Shown here piece by piece: positions 8,079 through 16,747 of a DNA stretch of 64,000 nucleotides; position 1 is the first letter of the stretch; the number at the start of each line of letters is the position of its first letter. The notes below the pieces were generated by a model. The model saw nothing but the letters and a program-made list of their open reading frames with translations. It did not search any database and was not told the DNA's origin. Both the position numbers and the translations under genes were made by a program. This stretch comes from Acidobacteriota bacterium (GTDB taxonomy: Bacteria; Pseudomonadota; Alphaproteobacteria; Acetobacterales; Acetobacteraceae). The DNA lies in assembly GCA_903970435.1 (NCBI GenBank), contig CAJCIS010000289.1, positions 22,620 through 86,619 of the forward strand. Direction: 5' to 3'.

Positions 8079-9563
8079 ATGCTCGGCCTTGTGCGTCCCG
8101 CCGCTGCTTCCGAGGCCATCGCCACGCTCAAGGCGCTCGAGCGGTCGCAGGCCATGATCGAATTCGCGCCCGACGGTGTGGTGCTGACGGCCAACCAGAA
8201 ATTCCTGGAGCTCATGGGCTACAGCCTGGCGGAAATCCGGGGCAAACCCCACAGCATGTTCGTCGATCCCGCCTACCGGGCAAGCCCGGAATATGCGCAG
8301 TTCTGGCAAAAACTCGGCCGCGGTGAATATCAGGCGGCGCAGTTCCGACGCATCGCCAAGGATGGCAGGGAGATTTGGATCGAAGCGTCCTACAATCCAA
8401 TACTGGGCCGCAACGGTAAACCGTTCAAGGTGGTGAAATTCGCCACCGATGTGACGCAGCGGAAGACCGAGTTCGCCAACCTCAATGGCCAAGTGGAAGC
8501 CATCAACAAATCCCAGGCCAGCATCGAGTTCACGCTCGACGGCGTCGTGCTGACCGCCAACCAGAAATTCCTCGACCTCACCGGCTACAGCCTGGCGGAA
8601 ATTCAGGGCAAGCGGCACAGCATGTTTGTCGATCCCGCCCACGCCGCCAGCACCGAATACCGGCAATTCTGGGAGAAATTGAGACGCGGCGAGTACCAAG
8701 CGGGTCAGTTCAAGCGGATCGGCAGGGGCGGACAGGAGGTTTGGATCGAGGCCTCCTACAATTCGATCCTCGATCTCAACGGCAAGCCGTTCAAGGTGGT
8801 GAAATTCGCCACCGACATCACGGCGCAGATGCAGATGCTGGCCAATTTCAAAACCCTGCTCGACCATAATTTTGCCGAGATAGAGGGTGCCGTCAGGCTC
8901 TCGTCCAGCCAGGCTGACCTTGCTTCAGGCGCGGTGCACACGACCTCGGGCACCGTGCAGACCATGGCGGCCAGCGCCGAGGAACTGGCCGCGTCGGTGC
9001 GCGAAATTTCCGACATGATGTTGCGGTCGAAGGCCGCCGCCGACAGCGCGACCACCCAGGCCGCGATGGCGGACAAGGCAACGCAGAGCCTGACCGCCAT
9101 GTCGACGTCGATGGGCGGGATTGTGACCGTCATCAGCGGGATTGCCCAGCAGATCAATCTGCTGGCGCTGAACGCGACCATCGAGGCGGCACGGGCCGGC
9201 GACGCAGGCCGCGGGTTTGCCGTGGTGGCCAGCGAGGTGAAAAACCTGGCGCAGCAGGCCGCGCAGGCCACCGGCCAAATCAGTACAGAAATCAGCGCCC
9301 TGCAATCGGTGACAAAGGGCGTGGTGGAGTCATTGGCCGCGATTGTGAGCGCCATTCAACTCGTGCAGCAATTCGTTACCGGCACCGCCAGTTCGGTGGA
9401 GGAGCAAAGTGCCGTGACGCAACAGATGTCGCAAGGGATGCAAACCGCATCCCTTGCGATGGTGGGCATAAACGACAACATGACGGAGATTACCGCCGCG
9501 GTTACGCAGGTGGCGCATGCCATGGGGGACACGCGCAAGTCCGCGAGCGTGCTTGTGCGGTAA
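8079..9563 (+). CDS. Soluble methyl-accepting chemotaxis protein with two PAS domains
   Basis: This cytosolic chemoreceptor carries PAS1 (about residues 15-125), PAS2 (about 137-247) and an MCP signalling domain (about 275-490). The conserved hairpin tip reads [20 protein letters not shown]. There is no membrane segment and no HAMP domain, so it should sense an intracellular signal, perhaps redox or oxygen by analogy with BdlA/Aer-type receptors. The two PAS domains are near-duplicates with a 366-bp period. The start ATG at 8079 is chosen because GAAGGGA lies 6-7 bases upstream; ATG 8064 is an alternative without a ribosome site. No che genes are nearby. The stop TAA abuts a repeat. Confidence 0.9.
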   Translation: MLGLVRPAAASEAIATLKALERSQAMIEFAPDGVVLTANQKFLELMGYSLAEIRGKPHSMFVDPAYRASPEYAQFWQKLGRGEYQAAQFRRIAKDGREIWIEASYNPILGRNGKPFKVVKFATDVTQRKTEFANLNGQVEAINKSQASIEFTLDGVVLTANQKFLDLTGYSLAEIQGKRHSMFVDPAHAASTEYRQFWEKLRRGEYQAGQFKRIGRGGQEVWIEASYNSILDLNGKPFKVVKFATDITAQMQMLANFKTLLDHNFAEIEGAVRLSSSQADLASGAVHTTSGTVQTMAASAEELAASVREISDMMLRSKAAADSATTQAAMADKATQSLTAMSTSMGGIVTVISGIAQQINLLALNATIEAARAGDAGRGFAVVASEVKNLAQQAAQATGQISTEISALQSVTKGVVESLAAIVSAIQLVQQFVTGTASSVEEQSAVTQQMSQGMQTASLAMVGINDNMTEITAAVTQVAHAMGDTRKSASVLVR

Positions 9564-9707
9564 GGAAGCCGTTCTTTTCTGAAGAAAAGAACCAAAAGAC
9601 TTTTGCTTTTTGACGCAATCCCCGACTTATCGGCCTTGGCCCGAACCTATGTGCAGGCGCAGGGGCAAAAGTCTTTTGGTTCTTTTCTTCAGAAAAGAAC
9701 TGCTTAC
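9564..9707. repeat. Dispersed AT-rich repeat, locus 5 (complete, two arms and core)
   Basis: The left arm (9564-9605) has TTCTTTTCTGAAGAAAAGAA then CCAAAAGACTTTTG. The right arm (about 9664-9705) is its inverse. They enclose a core of about 58 bp. On the minus strand the core contains CTGCGCCTGCACATAGGTTC and GGCCGATAAGTCGGGGATTG, shared with loci at 11.1, 41.6 and 63.1 kb. It is one of the best full-length examples, directly 3' of the chemoreceptor gene. Confidence 0.88.
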
Positions 9708-10039
9708 CCCTGCCCGACAAATACGCGTACACGCCCCAACTAGCGGTTGAGAAATCACCGGCGATTCCAGGCCATAACGGCGGGCGCATCCGACAGTTCC
9801 TGAGTCTGTCATTCCCTCTCGCATTCATTACGCTATCGCCGTTCGTTTTTATGTCGACCCGCCAAATGGGCGCACGAAGACGTGAACATTGCCGACGGTT
9901 CCGACGCATCGAAGAAACCCGAACAAGCATTAGGTTCGCAGCCAAGTTGCATGGAGATCCTAATGATAGCAGTTGCATGGCCAGGTGTTGGCGATCGCCG
10001 ACCCGATGGGGTGCCAGAATCCAGAACCGGGAGATCTCA
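9708..10039. other. Intergenic stretch without a recognisable gene
   Basis: About 330 bp lie between the repeat and the SDR start. Open frames here lack a ribosome site, a recognisable domain or typical composition. The long in-frame extension upstream of the SDR runs through this segment but reads as Arg/Cys-rich noise. It presumably holds the promoter and leader of the SDR gene; no clear -35/-10 pair was found. Confidence 0.4.
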
Positions 10040-11107
10040 GTGACCGGCACGATCGAGAAGCATGACGCCCTGCGGCGCGGCCTTGTCATGGGTGGCGGAT
10101 TGGCGGCCGGCCTGGCCATGGCCAATGCGGCAAGTGCGGCAACGGCGACGTCAACACTTGAAATGCAGACGCAAGATGCGCCGCGCACATTGGACGGTAA
10201 TTCGGTGCCGGAACCGCCGCCGGAGAAATCGGCGGGTCCGGTACGGCCGGGGCGCGGATCGATGCTAACTGGCAAGGTTGCCGTGGTTACAGGCGCCGCA
10301 CGCGGTATTGGCCGTGCCATTGCCGTGGAGTTTGCGGCCAACGGCGCCGACGTGGTTGCCGTCGATATTGCAGGCCCTGTCAGCCCCGCTTCGAACGCGG
10401 AACCGGCGACGCCGGACGAACTCGCCGATACGGTTCGGCAGATCAAACAATATGGCCGCCGCGGAGAGGCGATTCGTGCCGATATCCGCGACATCGCGGC
10501 GCTGCGCCGTGTCGCCGATCAGGTCCAGACCACCTATGGCAAAATCGATATTGTCGTGGCCGATGCGGCCATTCAGCGATGGATGCCGTTGCTGGACATG
10601 CAGGATAGTGATTGGCACGACGTCATCGACAACAACCTCAATGGCACGGCCAACACCATTCGCGCATTTGCGCCCAAGATGGTGGCGCAAAAAAATGGCC
10701 GGATTATTGTGCTGTCCTCGATGCAGGGTCTGCATGGAACGAAGGACGCGTCCAGCTATTCGGCGTCGAAGTGGGGAATCATCGGCCTGATGAAGTCGGC
10801 GGCTTTGGAGCTGGGTCAGTATAATATTACAGTCAACGCGCTCATACCGGGGTTGGTCGACACGGCGCTGACACGCTACTATAAACGTCTGAGCGAAACC
10901 ATGGCGGAAACGGGTCGCAAGCCGCCGGAGAAACCGACGCCGCAAGAAGCGTGGGATGTGCGGGCACCGACCGTTGCGCTCAAGGTTGGCTGGTTGCAGC
11001 CGGATGACATTTCGCCGGCAGCGGTGTTTCTGGCGTCCGACGCAGCCGCCATGGTAACCGGCGCCGAATATCAGGTGACCGGCGGTGACAGCGCGAAGGA
11101 CGTTTGA
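10040..11107 (+). CDS. Short-chain dehydrogenase with Tat-like signal
   Basis: This 355-aa NAD(P)-dependent oxidoreductase acts on an alcohol or ketone. It starts with GTG at 10040, preceded by GGGAGA six bases upstream. The N-terminus contains LRRGLVMGGGLAAGLAMANA, a twin-arginine-type signal, which is unusual for a cofactor-dependent SDR. A Pro-rich linker (to about residue 72) leads into the Rossmann domain: TGAARGIG near residue 83, VADAA in place of NNAG, Ser in LSSMQG, and YSASK as the Tyr/Lys pair. The insertion after the second strand (PATPDELADTVRQIKQYG) resembles the mycofactocin-coupled/carveol dehydrogenase subgroup. That subgroup, and any role feeding ketones to the nearby monooxygenase, are inferences. 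Confidence 0.85.
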   Translation: MTGTIEKHDALRRGLVMGGGLAAGLAMANAASAATATSTLEMQTQDAPRTLDGNSVPEPPPEKSAGPVRPGRGSMLTGKVAVVTGAARGIGRAIAVEFAANGADVVAVDIAGPVSPASNAEPATPDELADTVRQIKQYGRRGEAIRADIRDIAALRRVADQVQTTYGKIDIVVADAAIQRWMPLLDMQDSDWHDVIDNNLNGTANTIRAFAPKMVAQKNGRIIVLSSMQGLHGTKDASSYSASKWGIIGLMKSAALELGQYNITVNALIPGLVDTALTRYYKRLSETMAETGRKPPEKPTPQEAWDVRAPTVALKVGWLQPDDISPAAVFLASDAAAMVTGAEYQVTGGDSAKDV

Positions 11108-11110
11108 ACA

Positions 11111-11230
11111 GGAAAGGATGTTCAGACTTTTGCCCCGGCACCTGCACAAACGTTGGGGTTATGGCCCATAGGCTGGGGATTGCATCAGGAGAAGTCTTTT
11201 GGTTCTTTTCCTCAGAAAAGAACTGCTTCC
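11111..11230. repeat. Dispersed AT-rich repeat, locus 6 (left arm internally deleted)
   Basis: The right arm at 11192-11230 is intact (AGTCTTTTGGTTCTTTTC and onward to AACTGCTTCC). The left arm (11111-11133) keeps only its two ends, GGAAAGGATGTTC and AGACTTTTGCC, as if the hairpin had been excised. The core, CACCTGCACAAACGTTGGGG then TTATGGCCCATAGGCTGGGG, matches the other full copies. It lies 3' of the SDR gene. Confidence 0.82.
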
Positions 11231-11308
11231 TTGCTTTTTTTCAGCTTTTTTTCAGCCAGACACTCAGCCGCCGCCCGCGGAACGTCGGGCGTTCAAGGAG
11301 AGGCACCA

Positions 11309-12184
11309 TTGCAGGATCCAACAACAAAATATCCGCGGCCGCCCTATCAGAGGCAGTCACAACCCTGGCCTGGCCTCGCCGGCAAGATGAACCCGCCGCC
11401 CGACCACGGCGAAACGACTTATCGCGGATCGGGCCGGTTGCTTGGTCGAAAGGCTCTGATAACCGGCGGCGATTCCGGTATGGGCCGCGCCGCGGCGATT
11501 GCATTCGCGCGCGAAGGCGCCGATGTCGCCATCAACTATCTTCCGGCCGAGGAAGAGGATGCGCGCGAGGTCATTGCCCTCATCCGGCAGGCGGGGCGAA
11601 CCGGTTTGGCGCTACCGGGTGATATCCGCGAGGAGGCATTCTGCCAGGAGCTTGTTGCAGAAGCGGTGCGCGGCCTCGGCGGGTTGAACATTGTGGTGAG
11701 CAATGCGGGACGCCAGCAGACACATCCCTCAATACTCGACATTTCCACCGAGGAATTCGATGCGACCATAAAGACGAACATCTATGCACCGTTCTGGATC
11801 ATCAAGGCGGCGCTGCCGCATCTGCCACCCGGCTCCACGATTATCGGCACCACATCGGAGCAGGCTTATGATCCCACGCCGGATTTGTACGACTACGCGC
11901 AGACCAAGGCCGCGACGATGAATTACGTGAAATCACTCGCCAAGCAGTTGGCGCCGAAAGGAATTCGCGTGAATGGCGTGGCGCCCGGCCCGATCTGGAC
12001 ACCGTTGCAGGTTTCCGGCGGTGCCACGCAGGAAAAGCTGGAACATTTCGGTGGTCAGACGCCGCTGGGCCGCGCCGGGCAGCCGGCCGAACTCGCATCG
12101 ATCTACGTTCAACTTGCCGCCGACGATGGCAGCTTTGCGACCGGGCAGGTGTATGGCTCGGCCGGCGGGAGCGGGCAGCCTTGA
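11309..12184 (+). CDS. Short-chain dehydrogenase, YghA-like family
   Basis: This 291-aa cytosolic NADP-dependent oxidoreductase begins with a TTG codon at 11309, supported by AAGGAGAGG five bases upstream. No better ATG exists, because the upstream in-frame ATG would translate the repeat. The N-terminal leader (DPTTKYPRPP, then KMNPPPDHGE) is the hallmark tail of the YghA-like SDR group, often annotated as aldehyde or glucose dehydrogenase. The nucleotide motif is TGGDSGMG, followed by VSNAGRQ, Ser in TTSEQAY, and YAQTK for the Tyr/Lys pair. The substrate is unknown. It is separated from the preceding SDR by a repeat, so probably not in the same operon. Confidence 0.88.
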   Translation: MQDPTTKYPRPPYQRQSQPWPGLAGKMNPPPDHGETTYRGSGRLLGRKALITGGDSGMGRAAAIAFAREGADVAINYLPAEEEDAREVIALIRQAGRTGLALPGDIREEAFCQELVAEAVRGLGGLNIVVSNAGRQQTHPSILDISTEEFDATIKTNIYAPFWIIKAALPHLPPGSTIIGTTSEQAYDPTPDLYDYAQTKAATMNYVKSLAKQLAPKGIRVNGVAPGPIWTPLQVSGGATQEKLEHFGGQTPLGRAGQPAELASIYVQLAADDGSFATGQVYGSAGGSGQP

Positions 12185-12204
12185 CGGCTGTTCGGATCGG
12201 TTTA

Positions 12205-12249
12205 AGGAAGGAAGTATTTCTTTTTTGAAAAAAAGAAACAAGAAACTTT
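12205..12249. repeat. Dispersed AT-rich repeat, locus 7 (single arm)
   Basis: Left-type arm GGAAGGAAGTA, then TTTCTTTTTTGAAAAAAAGA, then ACAAGAAACTTTT. It lies 3' of the second SDR and before the monooxygenase start. Confidence 0.78.
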
Positions 12250-12321
12250 TTTATTATGGAGTTTGAGGACCCCCTGGCATTTTTCTCAATCCGGCGCCAT
12301 GGTGCCAGGGGAGGCAAAACC

Positions 12322-13803
12322 GTGACACCTCATTTCAAGATAGCCATAGTGGGCGCCGGCTTTGCCGGGCTCGGCATGGCGATACGACTCAAGGCGCAGG
12401 GGGAGACGTCCTTTGTGGTGCTGGAGAAGGCCGGCCGCGTGGGCGGCACCTGGCGCGACAATACCTATCCTGGGGCGGCGTGCGACGTACAATCGCACCT
12501 CTATTGGTTCTCGTTCGACGCGCAACCGAACTGGAGCCGCATCTATCCATTGCAGCCTGAAATCCTTGCCAACATCGACGCCATGGTCGCGCGCCATGAC
12601 CTGCTGCCGAATATACGCCTGAACGCCGAATTGGGCTCTGCCGCTTGGGACGAACGAGACTCGGTGTGGCGGCTTCAATTGCGCGATGGCCGTATGCTGG
12701 AAGCCAATATTGTCATCACGGCGTGGGGACAACTCAACCGTCCGTCGATTCCTGATTTCAGCGGCGTGGCGAACTTTGCCGGTGCCTGGTTTCATTCCGC
12801 TCAATGGAATCACGCGGTTCAGCTGCAAGGCAAGCGGGTGGCCAGCATCGGCAACGGGCCGAGCGCGGCGCAATTCATTCCGGAGATTGCAGAGGTGGCC
12901 GGCCACCTCACCGTGTTCCAGCGTTCGCCAAACTATATCGTTCCGCGCCAGGACCGCGCCTACACCGAAGAGGAACTTGCCCAGTTTGCCACTGGGCCGG
13001 CGCGCGCCGAAAGCCGCGAATTGTATTATCAAGAGCATGAAGGTTGGTTCCCGGCCTTCTATCCGGGCACCGAACGCGCGGCTGAATTCGAGGCCCTCGC
13101 GCGCGCACATCTGGAGGAACAGGTTGCCGACCCGGTGCTGCGCGAGCGTCTGTGGCCGCGCTATCCGCTCGGGTGCAAACGCCTCATCATATCGGACGAT
13201 TTTCTGCCCGCCATGGCGCGGCCGAACGTGACGCTTGTCACCGAGCATATCGAGTGCATCGAAGAAAAAGGCGTTCGCACGAAGGATGGCATGCTGCACG
13301 ATGTGGATGTGATTGTGTATGGAACCGGATTCGACACATTGCAGTTCCTCGGGGCCGGTGACATAACCGGCCGCGGCGGACGCTCGTTGCGCCAGGCTTG
13401 GCATGCCGCGCCGCGAGCTTACCTTGGCATGAACATCGCCGGCTTCCCGAATCTTTTCATGCTTTATGGCCCCAACACAAACCTTGGCCACAACTCTATC
13501 CTGCTGATGCTGGAATGCCAATTCGAATATATATTACAGGCCGTCAATGCGATCGACCAGCATGATGGCCGCCCGCTGGACGTGCGGTCCGATGCGCTGG
13601 CGACATTCAATCGTCGCCTGCAGAACGACCTGCAGGCGACGGCATGGGCCGGAAGTTGCATTTCCTGGTACAAGACGGCCGACAATCTCATTACGAATAA
13701 TTGGTCCGGCTCGGTGGAGGATTACCGCGCCCGAACTTCGCAGCTCGATCTGAACGATTACGAATTCGTTGAGGCGCCGCCGCAAACAGCACGCGCAGGA
13801 TAG
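12322..13803 (+). CDS. Flavin-containing monooxygenase, Baeyer-Villiger type
   Basis: This 493-aa FAD/NADPH-dependent monooxygenase inserts oxygen next to a ketone carbonyl to give an ester or lactone. The start is GTG at 12322, with GGGGAGG eight bases upstream, giving MTPHFKIAIVGAGFAG. Motifs are the FAD site GAGFAG, VGGTWRDNTYPG, the BVMO fingerprint FAGAWFHSAQW (F-x-G-x3-H-x3-W) at about residues 152-162, and the NADPH site SIGNGPSA. A second nucleotide-type motif, VIVYGTGFD, follows. Downstream by six bases is a hydrolase that could cleave the ester formed. The natural ketone is unknown; the family is well supported. Confidence 0.9.
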   Translation: MTPHFKIAIVGAGFAGLGMAIRLKAQGETSFVVLEKAGRVGGTWRDNTYPGAACDVQSHLYWFSFDAQPNWSRIYPLQPEILANIDAMVARHDLLPNIRLNAELGSAAWDERDSVWRLQLRDGRMLEANIVITAWGQLNRPSIPDFSGVANFAGAWFHSAQWNHAVQLQGKRVASIGNGPSAAQFIPEIAEVAGHLTVFQRSPNYIVPRQDRAYTEEELAQFATGPARAESRELYYQEHEGWFPAFYPGTERAAEFEALARAHLEEQVADPVLRERLWPRYPLGCKRLIISDDFLPAMARPNVTLVTEHIECIEEKGVRTKDGMLHDVDVIVYGTGFDTLQFLGAGDITGRGGRSLRQAWHAAPRAYLGMNIAGFPNLFMLYGPNTNLGHNSILLMLECQFEYILQAVNAIDQHDGRPLDVRSDALATFNRRLQNDLQATAWAGSCISWYKTADNLITNNWSGSVEDYRARTSQLDLNDYEFVEAPPQTARAG

Positions 13804-13809
13804 CGTCAC

Positions 13810-14859
13810 ATGCCGGACCATCCTTATTATTCACAGGCTCTGCATGGTCCGTTCGAAACCTATGCGCTCGGCAATTTTTTGCTCGAAGACGGCAGCACGC
13901 TTCGCGACTGCATGCTGGCTTATGCCATTTTCGGTGAATTGTCGGCCGCCCGAGACAACGCCATTCTGGTGACCACCTGGTTCTCCGGCACCTCAAAAAT
14001 TATGGAGCAAGCCTATATTGGCGCCGGGCGTGCTTTAGATCCCAGCAAATACTTCATTATCGTCGTCAATCAGATCGGCAATGGACTTTCGACATCGCCG
14101 CACAACGTGCCGGCGCCGTTCGGAGGCCCCAATTTTCCGCATGTAGGCGTCCCGGACGACGTTATTGCCCAACGCCGTCTGCTGACGGAAAGGTTTGGCA
14201 TAGACCGTTTGGCTCTGGTAACCGGCGCCTCGATGGGAGCCCAACAAACCTATGAATGGGCCGTGAGATTCCCGGACATGGTCGCGCGCGCGGCGCCCAT
14301 CGCCGGCACGGCCCGCACCACCGCCCATTGCAAGCTATTCGCGCAAGCCTTGATGGATGCGCTGACATCCGATCCTGGATGGGCGGGTGGCTGGTATGAA
14401 ACACAAGCTGCGATGCGCCAGGGGCTGCACATGCATGCGCGGTTGTGGGCCCTGATGGGCGCCAACCCGTCCATGTATTCGCAAGAATTATGGCGGGGTC
14501 TCGGCTTTTCCTCGGTCGAGGACTTCGTCCTTGGCCTGCTCGATGCGTCGTTCCTGCCTCTGGACGCGAATTCGTTGCTTGTTCAAGGCAGGAAGTGGCA
14601 GCATGCCGATGTCGCGCGGCCATACGGCGGCGACCTGGCCGCGGCACTCGGCCGTATCAAGGCAAGAACCTGCGTTATGCCCGTCAGCACCGACATGTTC
14701 TTCACCGTAGCAGATTGCGCGGCCGAACAGCGGCTCGTTCCTACAAGCCAACTATGTGTGCTGGAGACAGCATGGGGCCATTTGGGCGTCATGGGCATGG
14801 ACCGTGCCTACCTTGCCCAGGTTGACGCAGCCTTGATGGCTCTGCTCGCGGCCGATTAG
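13810..14859 (+). CDS. MetX-like alpha/beta hydrolase
   Basis: This 349-aa alpha/beta-hydrolase is related to homoserine O-acetyltransferase. The nucleophile elbow is VTGASMGAQQ (Ser141); the Asp is probably in VSTDMFF and the His in AWGHLGVMG. MetX-like proteins outside methionine operons are often esterases. Here the gene follows the Baeyer-Villiger monooxygenase by only six bases, so hydrolysis of the ester made by that enzyme is the most economical role. That role is inference. There is no methionine gene nearby, and the MetX substrate motifs were not checked residue by residue. A roughly 190-bp gap without a repeat follows. Confidence 0.82.
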   Translation: MPDHPYYSQALHGPFETYALGNFLLEDGSTLRDCMLAYAIFGELSAARDNAILVTTWFSGTSKIMEQAYIGAGRALDPSKYFIIVVNQIGNGLSTSPHNVPAPFGGPNFPHVGVPDDVIAQRRLLTERFGIDRLALVTGASMGAQQTYEWAVRFPDMVARAAPIAGTARTTAHCKLFAQALMDALTSDPGWAGGWYETQAAMRQGLHMHARLWALMGANPSMYSQELWRGLGFSSVEDFVLGLLDASFLPLDANSLLVQGRKWQHADVARPYGGDLAAALGRIKARTCVMPVSTDMFFTVADCAAEQRLVPTSQLCVLETAWGHLGVMGMDRAYLAQVDAALMALLAAD

Positions 14860-15053
14860 CGCGACACATCGGCCGTGCAATGGTATGCAGGCTGGCATTG
14901 CACCCTTTCCGATTGAAGCGATTACGCATCGGCACCCGCGCCGTCCGCGGCCCCGATAGGGCGACAGCTAGGACCCACAACGTGCCTGGCACGCGGAACC
15001 AGACAATGATCAAGACGTTATAAGGGCGGGCGGCACAGGCTGGAGCGACAGGT

Positions 15054-15599
15054 TTGATAGGATACCGTAACCTGCCGAATTCGGTGCGTTCCCCTGGCGA
15101 CCGCATCGATATTGCCACGCACGAGGGCTTTATGCGGCGCGCCATCCAGCTCGCGGAAGGCGGGGATCAGCGCCCGGGTTGCGGCGCCGTAGGGTGCGTT
15201 ATCGTGATCGGCGAGCGGATCGTTGGTGAGGCGAGCAATGAAGCGGAATTGCGCCACGATCCTACCGCACATGCGGAGATAATGGCGATACGCCGCGCTG
15301 CATCGAAGCTTGAAACGACCGAGCTGCGCGGCGCCACGCTCTACTCGACCTTGCAGCCGTGCGGCATGTGCTCGATGGCATCGATCTGGGCGCGCATAGG
15401 ATGTATTGTGTTTGGTGCCGGCCGGCATGAGGTGCACGCTTCCTATTTCGAGGGACGCCATCTGAACACCATCGACTTCATCAATGATGCGTTTCGCGAT
15501 GACCTTGAGGTGGTGCCCGGCATATTAGGTCAGCAATGTGCAACACTTTATTACGGGCCGCATGATAAGGTTCCACTTGCCGAGCAGACCAATGTCTAA
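15054..15599 (+). CDS. CMP/dCMP-deaminase-fold nucleoside deaminase
   Basis: This is a zinc-dependent deaminase of the cytidine/deoxycytidylate/guanine deaminase superfamily. The zinc and proton-shuttle residues are His73-Ala-Glu75 (TAHAEIMA) and Cys103/Cys106 (LQPCGMCSMA). The substrate is not deducible; guanine or a pterin-like ring would fit the stand-alone family. The start is uncertain: the longest frame opens with TTG at 15054, with a GTG at 15084 and an ATG at 15132 as alternatives. The last is probably too late, as it would remove a conserved first helix. The stop overlaps the next gene's start by eight bases, tying it to the glycosyltransferase operon. Confidence 0.82.
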   Translation: MIGYRNLPNSVRSPGDRIDIATHEGFMRRAIQLAEGGDQRPGCGAVGCVIVIGERIVGEASNEAELRHDPTAHAEIMAIRRAASKLETTELRGATLYSTLQPCGMCSMASIWARIGCIVFGAGRHEVHASYFEGRHLNTIDFINDAFRDDLEVVPGILGQQCATLYYGPHDKVPLAEQTNV

Positions 15600-16746
15600 C
15601 AGAACGCCGATGCAAGCCTCTCGCATGGCGTCGCAGATGCCGCGGGGTCCCGCTGCGCAGCCGCGGGTCGTCGTTGCGATACCTGTGCGTAATGAAGAAG
15701 CGTATATCGTACCCTGCCTGCGCGCGTTGGACGCCCAGGCGGGTGCCGCACCAGACCGCATTGTGCTGCTGCTCAATTGTTGCACAGACCGCACGGCATC
15801 CAATGTGAGGAGATTGGCGCCTGAGCTTTCGACGGCAGTCGATATCATTGAGCGCAATTTGCGTGGCAGCCAGGCAACGGCCGGTTTCGCGCGTAGTTTG
15901 GCCATGCGTTACGCCGCCGATCCTCTTGCCGATCATGATGTTCTCATGACAACCGACGCGGACGCAATCGTGGCGCCCAATTGGATCGCCGCTAACCTGG
16001 CTGCCTTGAACAACGGCGCCGATGCGGTGTGCGGCCGCGCGATGCTGAACCCGCGCGATGCGCATCTCATTCCGGCTCATTTGCATGAGGACGATGCAAG
16101 GGAACGCCGCCTTGCGAGCCTGCTCGACGAAATTGCGTCGGTGCTCGATCCCGACCCCTTCGACCCCTGGCCAAGGCATTGCGAGGATTCCGGTGCCAGC
16201 ATTTCGGTGAGCGTGCTTGCCTGGCGGCGCGCGGGGGGAATACCCTGCGTGCCATGCGGCGAGGACCGCGCTTTCATTACGAAATTGCGAAATATCGATT
16301 TGCGTGTCCGCCACGAACCGGATGCTTTCGTTACCGTATCAGGTCGTACGCAAGGGCGCGCAAGTGGCGGCATGGCCGACACGATCCGTCGCCGCCTGAT
16401 ACAACAAGACGAGTTCACCGACGCGTCGCTGGAGCCCGCCACGGACCGCTACCGACGCCTTTTGTTACGAAATGCAGCGCGCAGGCTGTGGGTCGACCGG
16501 CGTGCCAGTATTGACGCGCTCATGGAAGCATTTGAGCTGCCGCCGAGAGCGTTTCGCGCAGCGCTCGGTGCGCCGTTTTTTGGCCAGGCCTGGGCGATGC
16601 TGGAACGCGCCAGCCCAGTGCTCGGCGCACGCCGCGTGCGGTTCATTGAACTTGAACACGAAATAGAAGCTGCTGTGCGGCTTCGTGCGCAGGCCTTTGG
16701 CTTGTTGGAGCGCCAGTCTGGCGACCATGAATTGGTAACGGCCTGA
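15592..16746 (+). CDS. Family 2 glycosyltransferase
   Basis: This 384-aa GT-A-fold glycosyltransferase transfers a sugar from a nucleotide donor. The N-terminal region has VVVAIPVRNEEAYIVPCL (nucleotide-binding strand) and the metal motif TTDADAIVAPNW. A further acidic segment, CGEDRAFITKL, is typical of the acceptor/catalytic area. No membrane helix is obvious. The ATG at 15592 lies inside the deaminase stop region, and the next gene starts two bases after this stop, so translation is coupled through the cluster. Acceptor and donor are unknown; the deacetylase and NodS-like methyltransferase downstream suggest an amino-sugar product. Confidence 0.85.
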   Translation: MSNRTPMQASRMASQMPRGPAAQPRVVVAIPVRNEEAYIVPCLRALDAQAGAAPDRIVLLLNCCTDRTASNVRRLAPELSTAVDIIERNLRGSQATAGFARSLAMRYAADPLADHDVLMTTDADAIVAPNWIAANLAALNNGADAVCGRAMLNPRDAHLIPAHLHEDDARERRLASLLDEIASVLDPDPFDPWPRHCEDSGASISVSVLAWRRAGGIPCVPCGEDRAFITKLRNIDLRVRHEPDAFVTVSGRTQGRASGGMADTIRRRLIQQDEFTDASLEPATDRYRRLLLRNAARRLWVDRRASIDALMEAFELPPRAFRAALGAPFFGQAWAMLERASPVLGARRVRFIELEHEIEAAVRLRAQAFGLLERQSGDHELVTA

Positions 16747-16747
16747 C

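Noticed and set aside
13810..14859. metX for methionine biosynthesis
   Set aside because: It is placed directly after a Baeyer-Villiger monooxygenase with no methionine gene nearby, so an esterase-type role is favoured.
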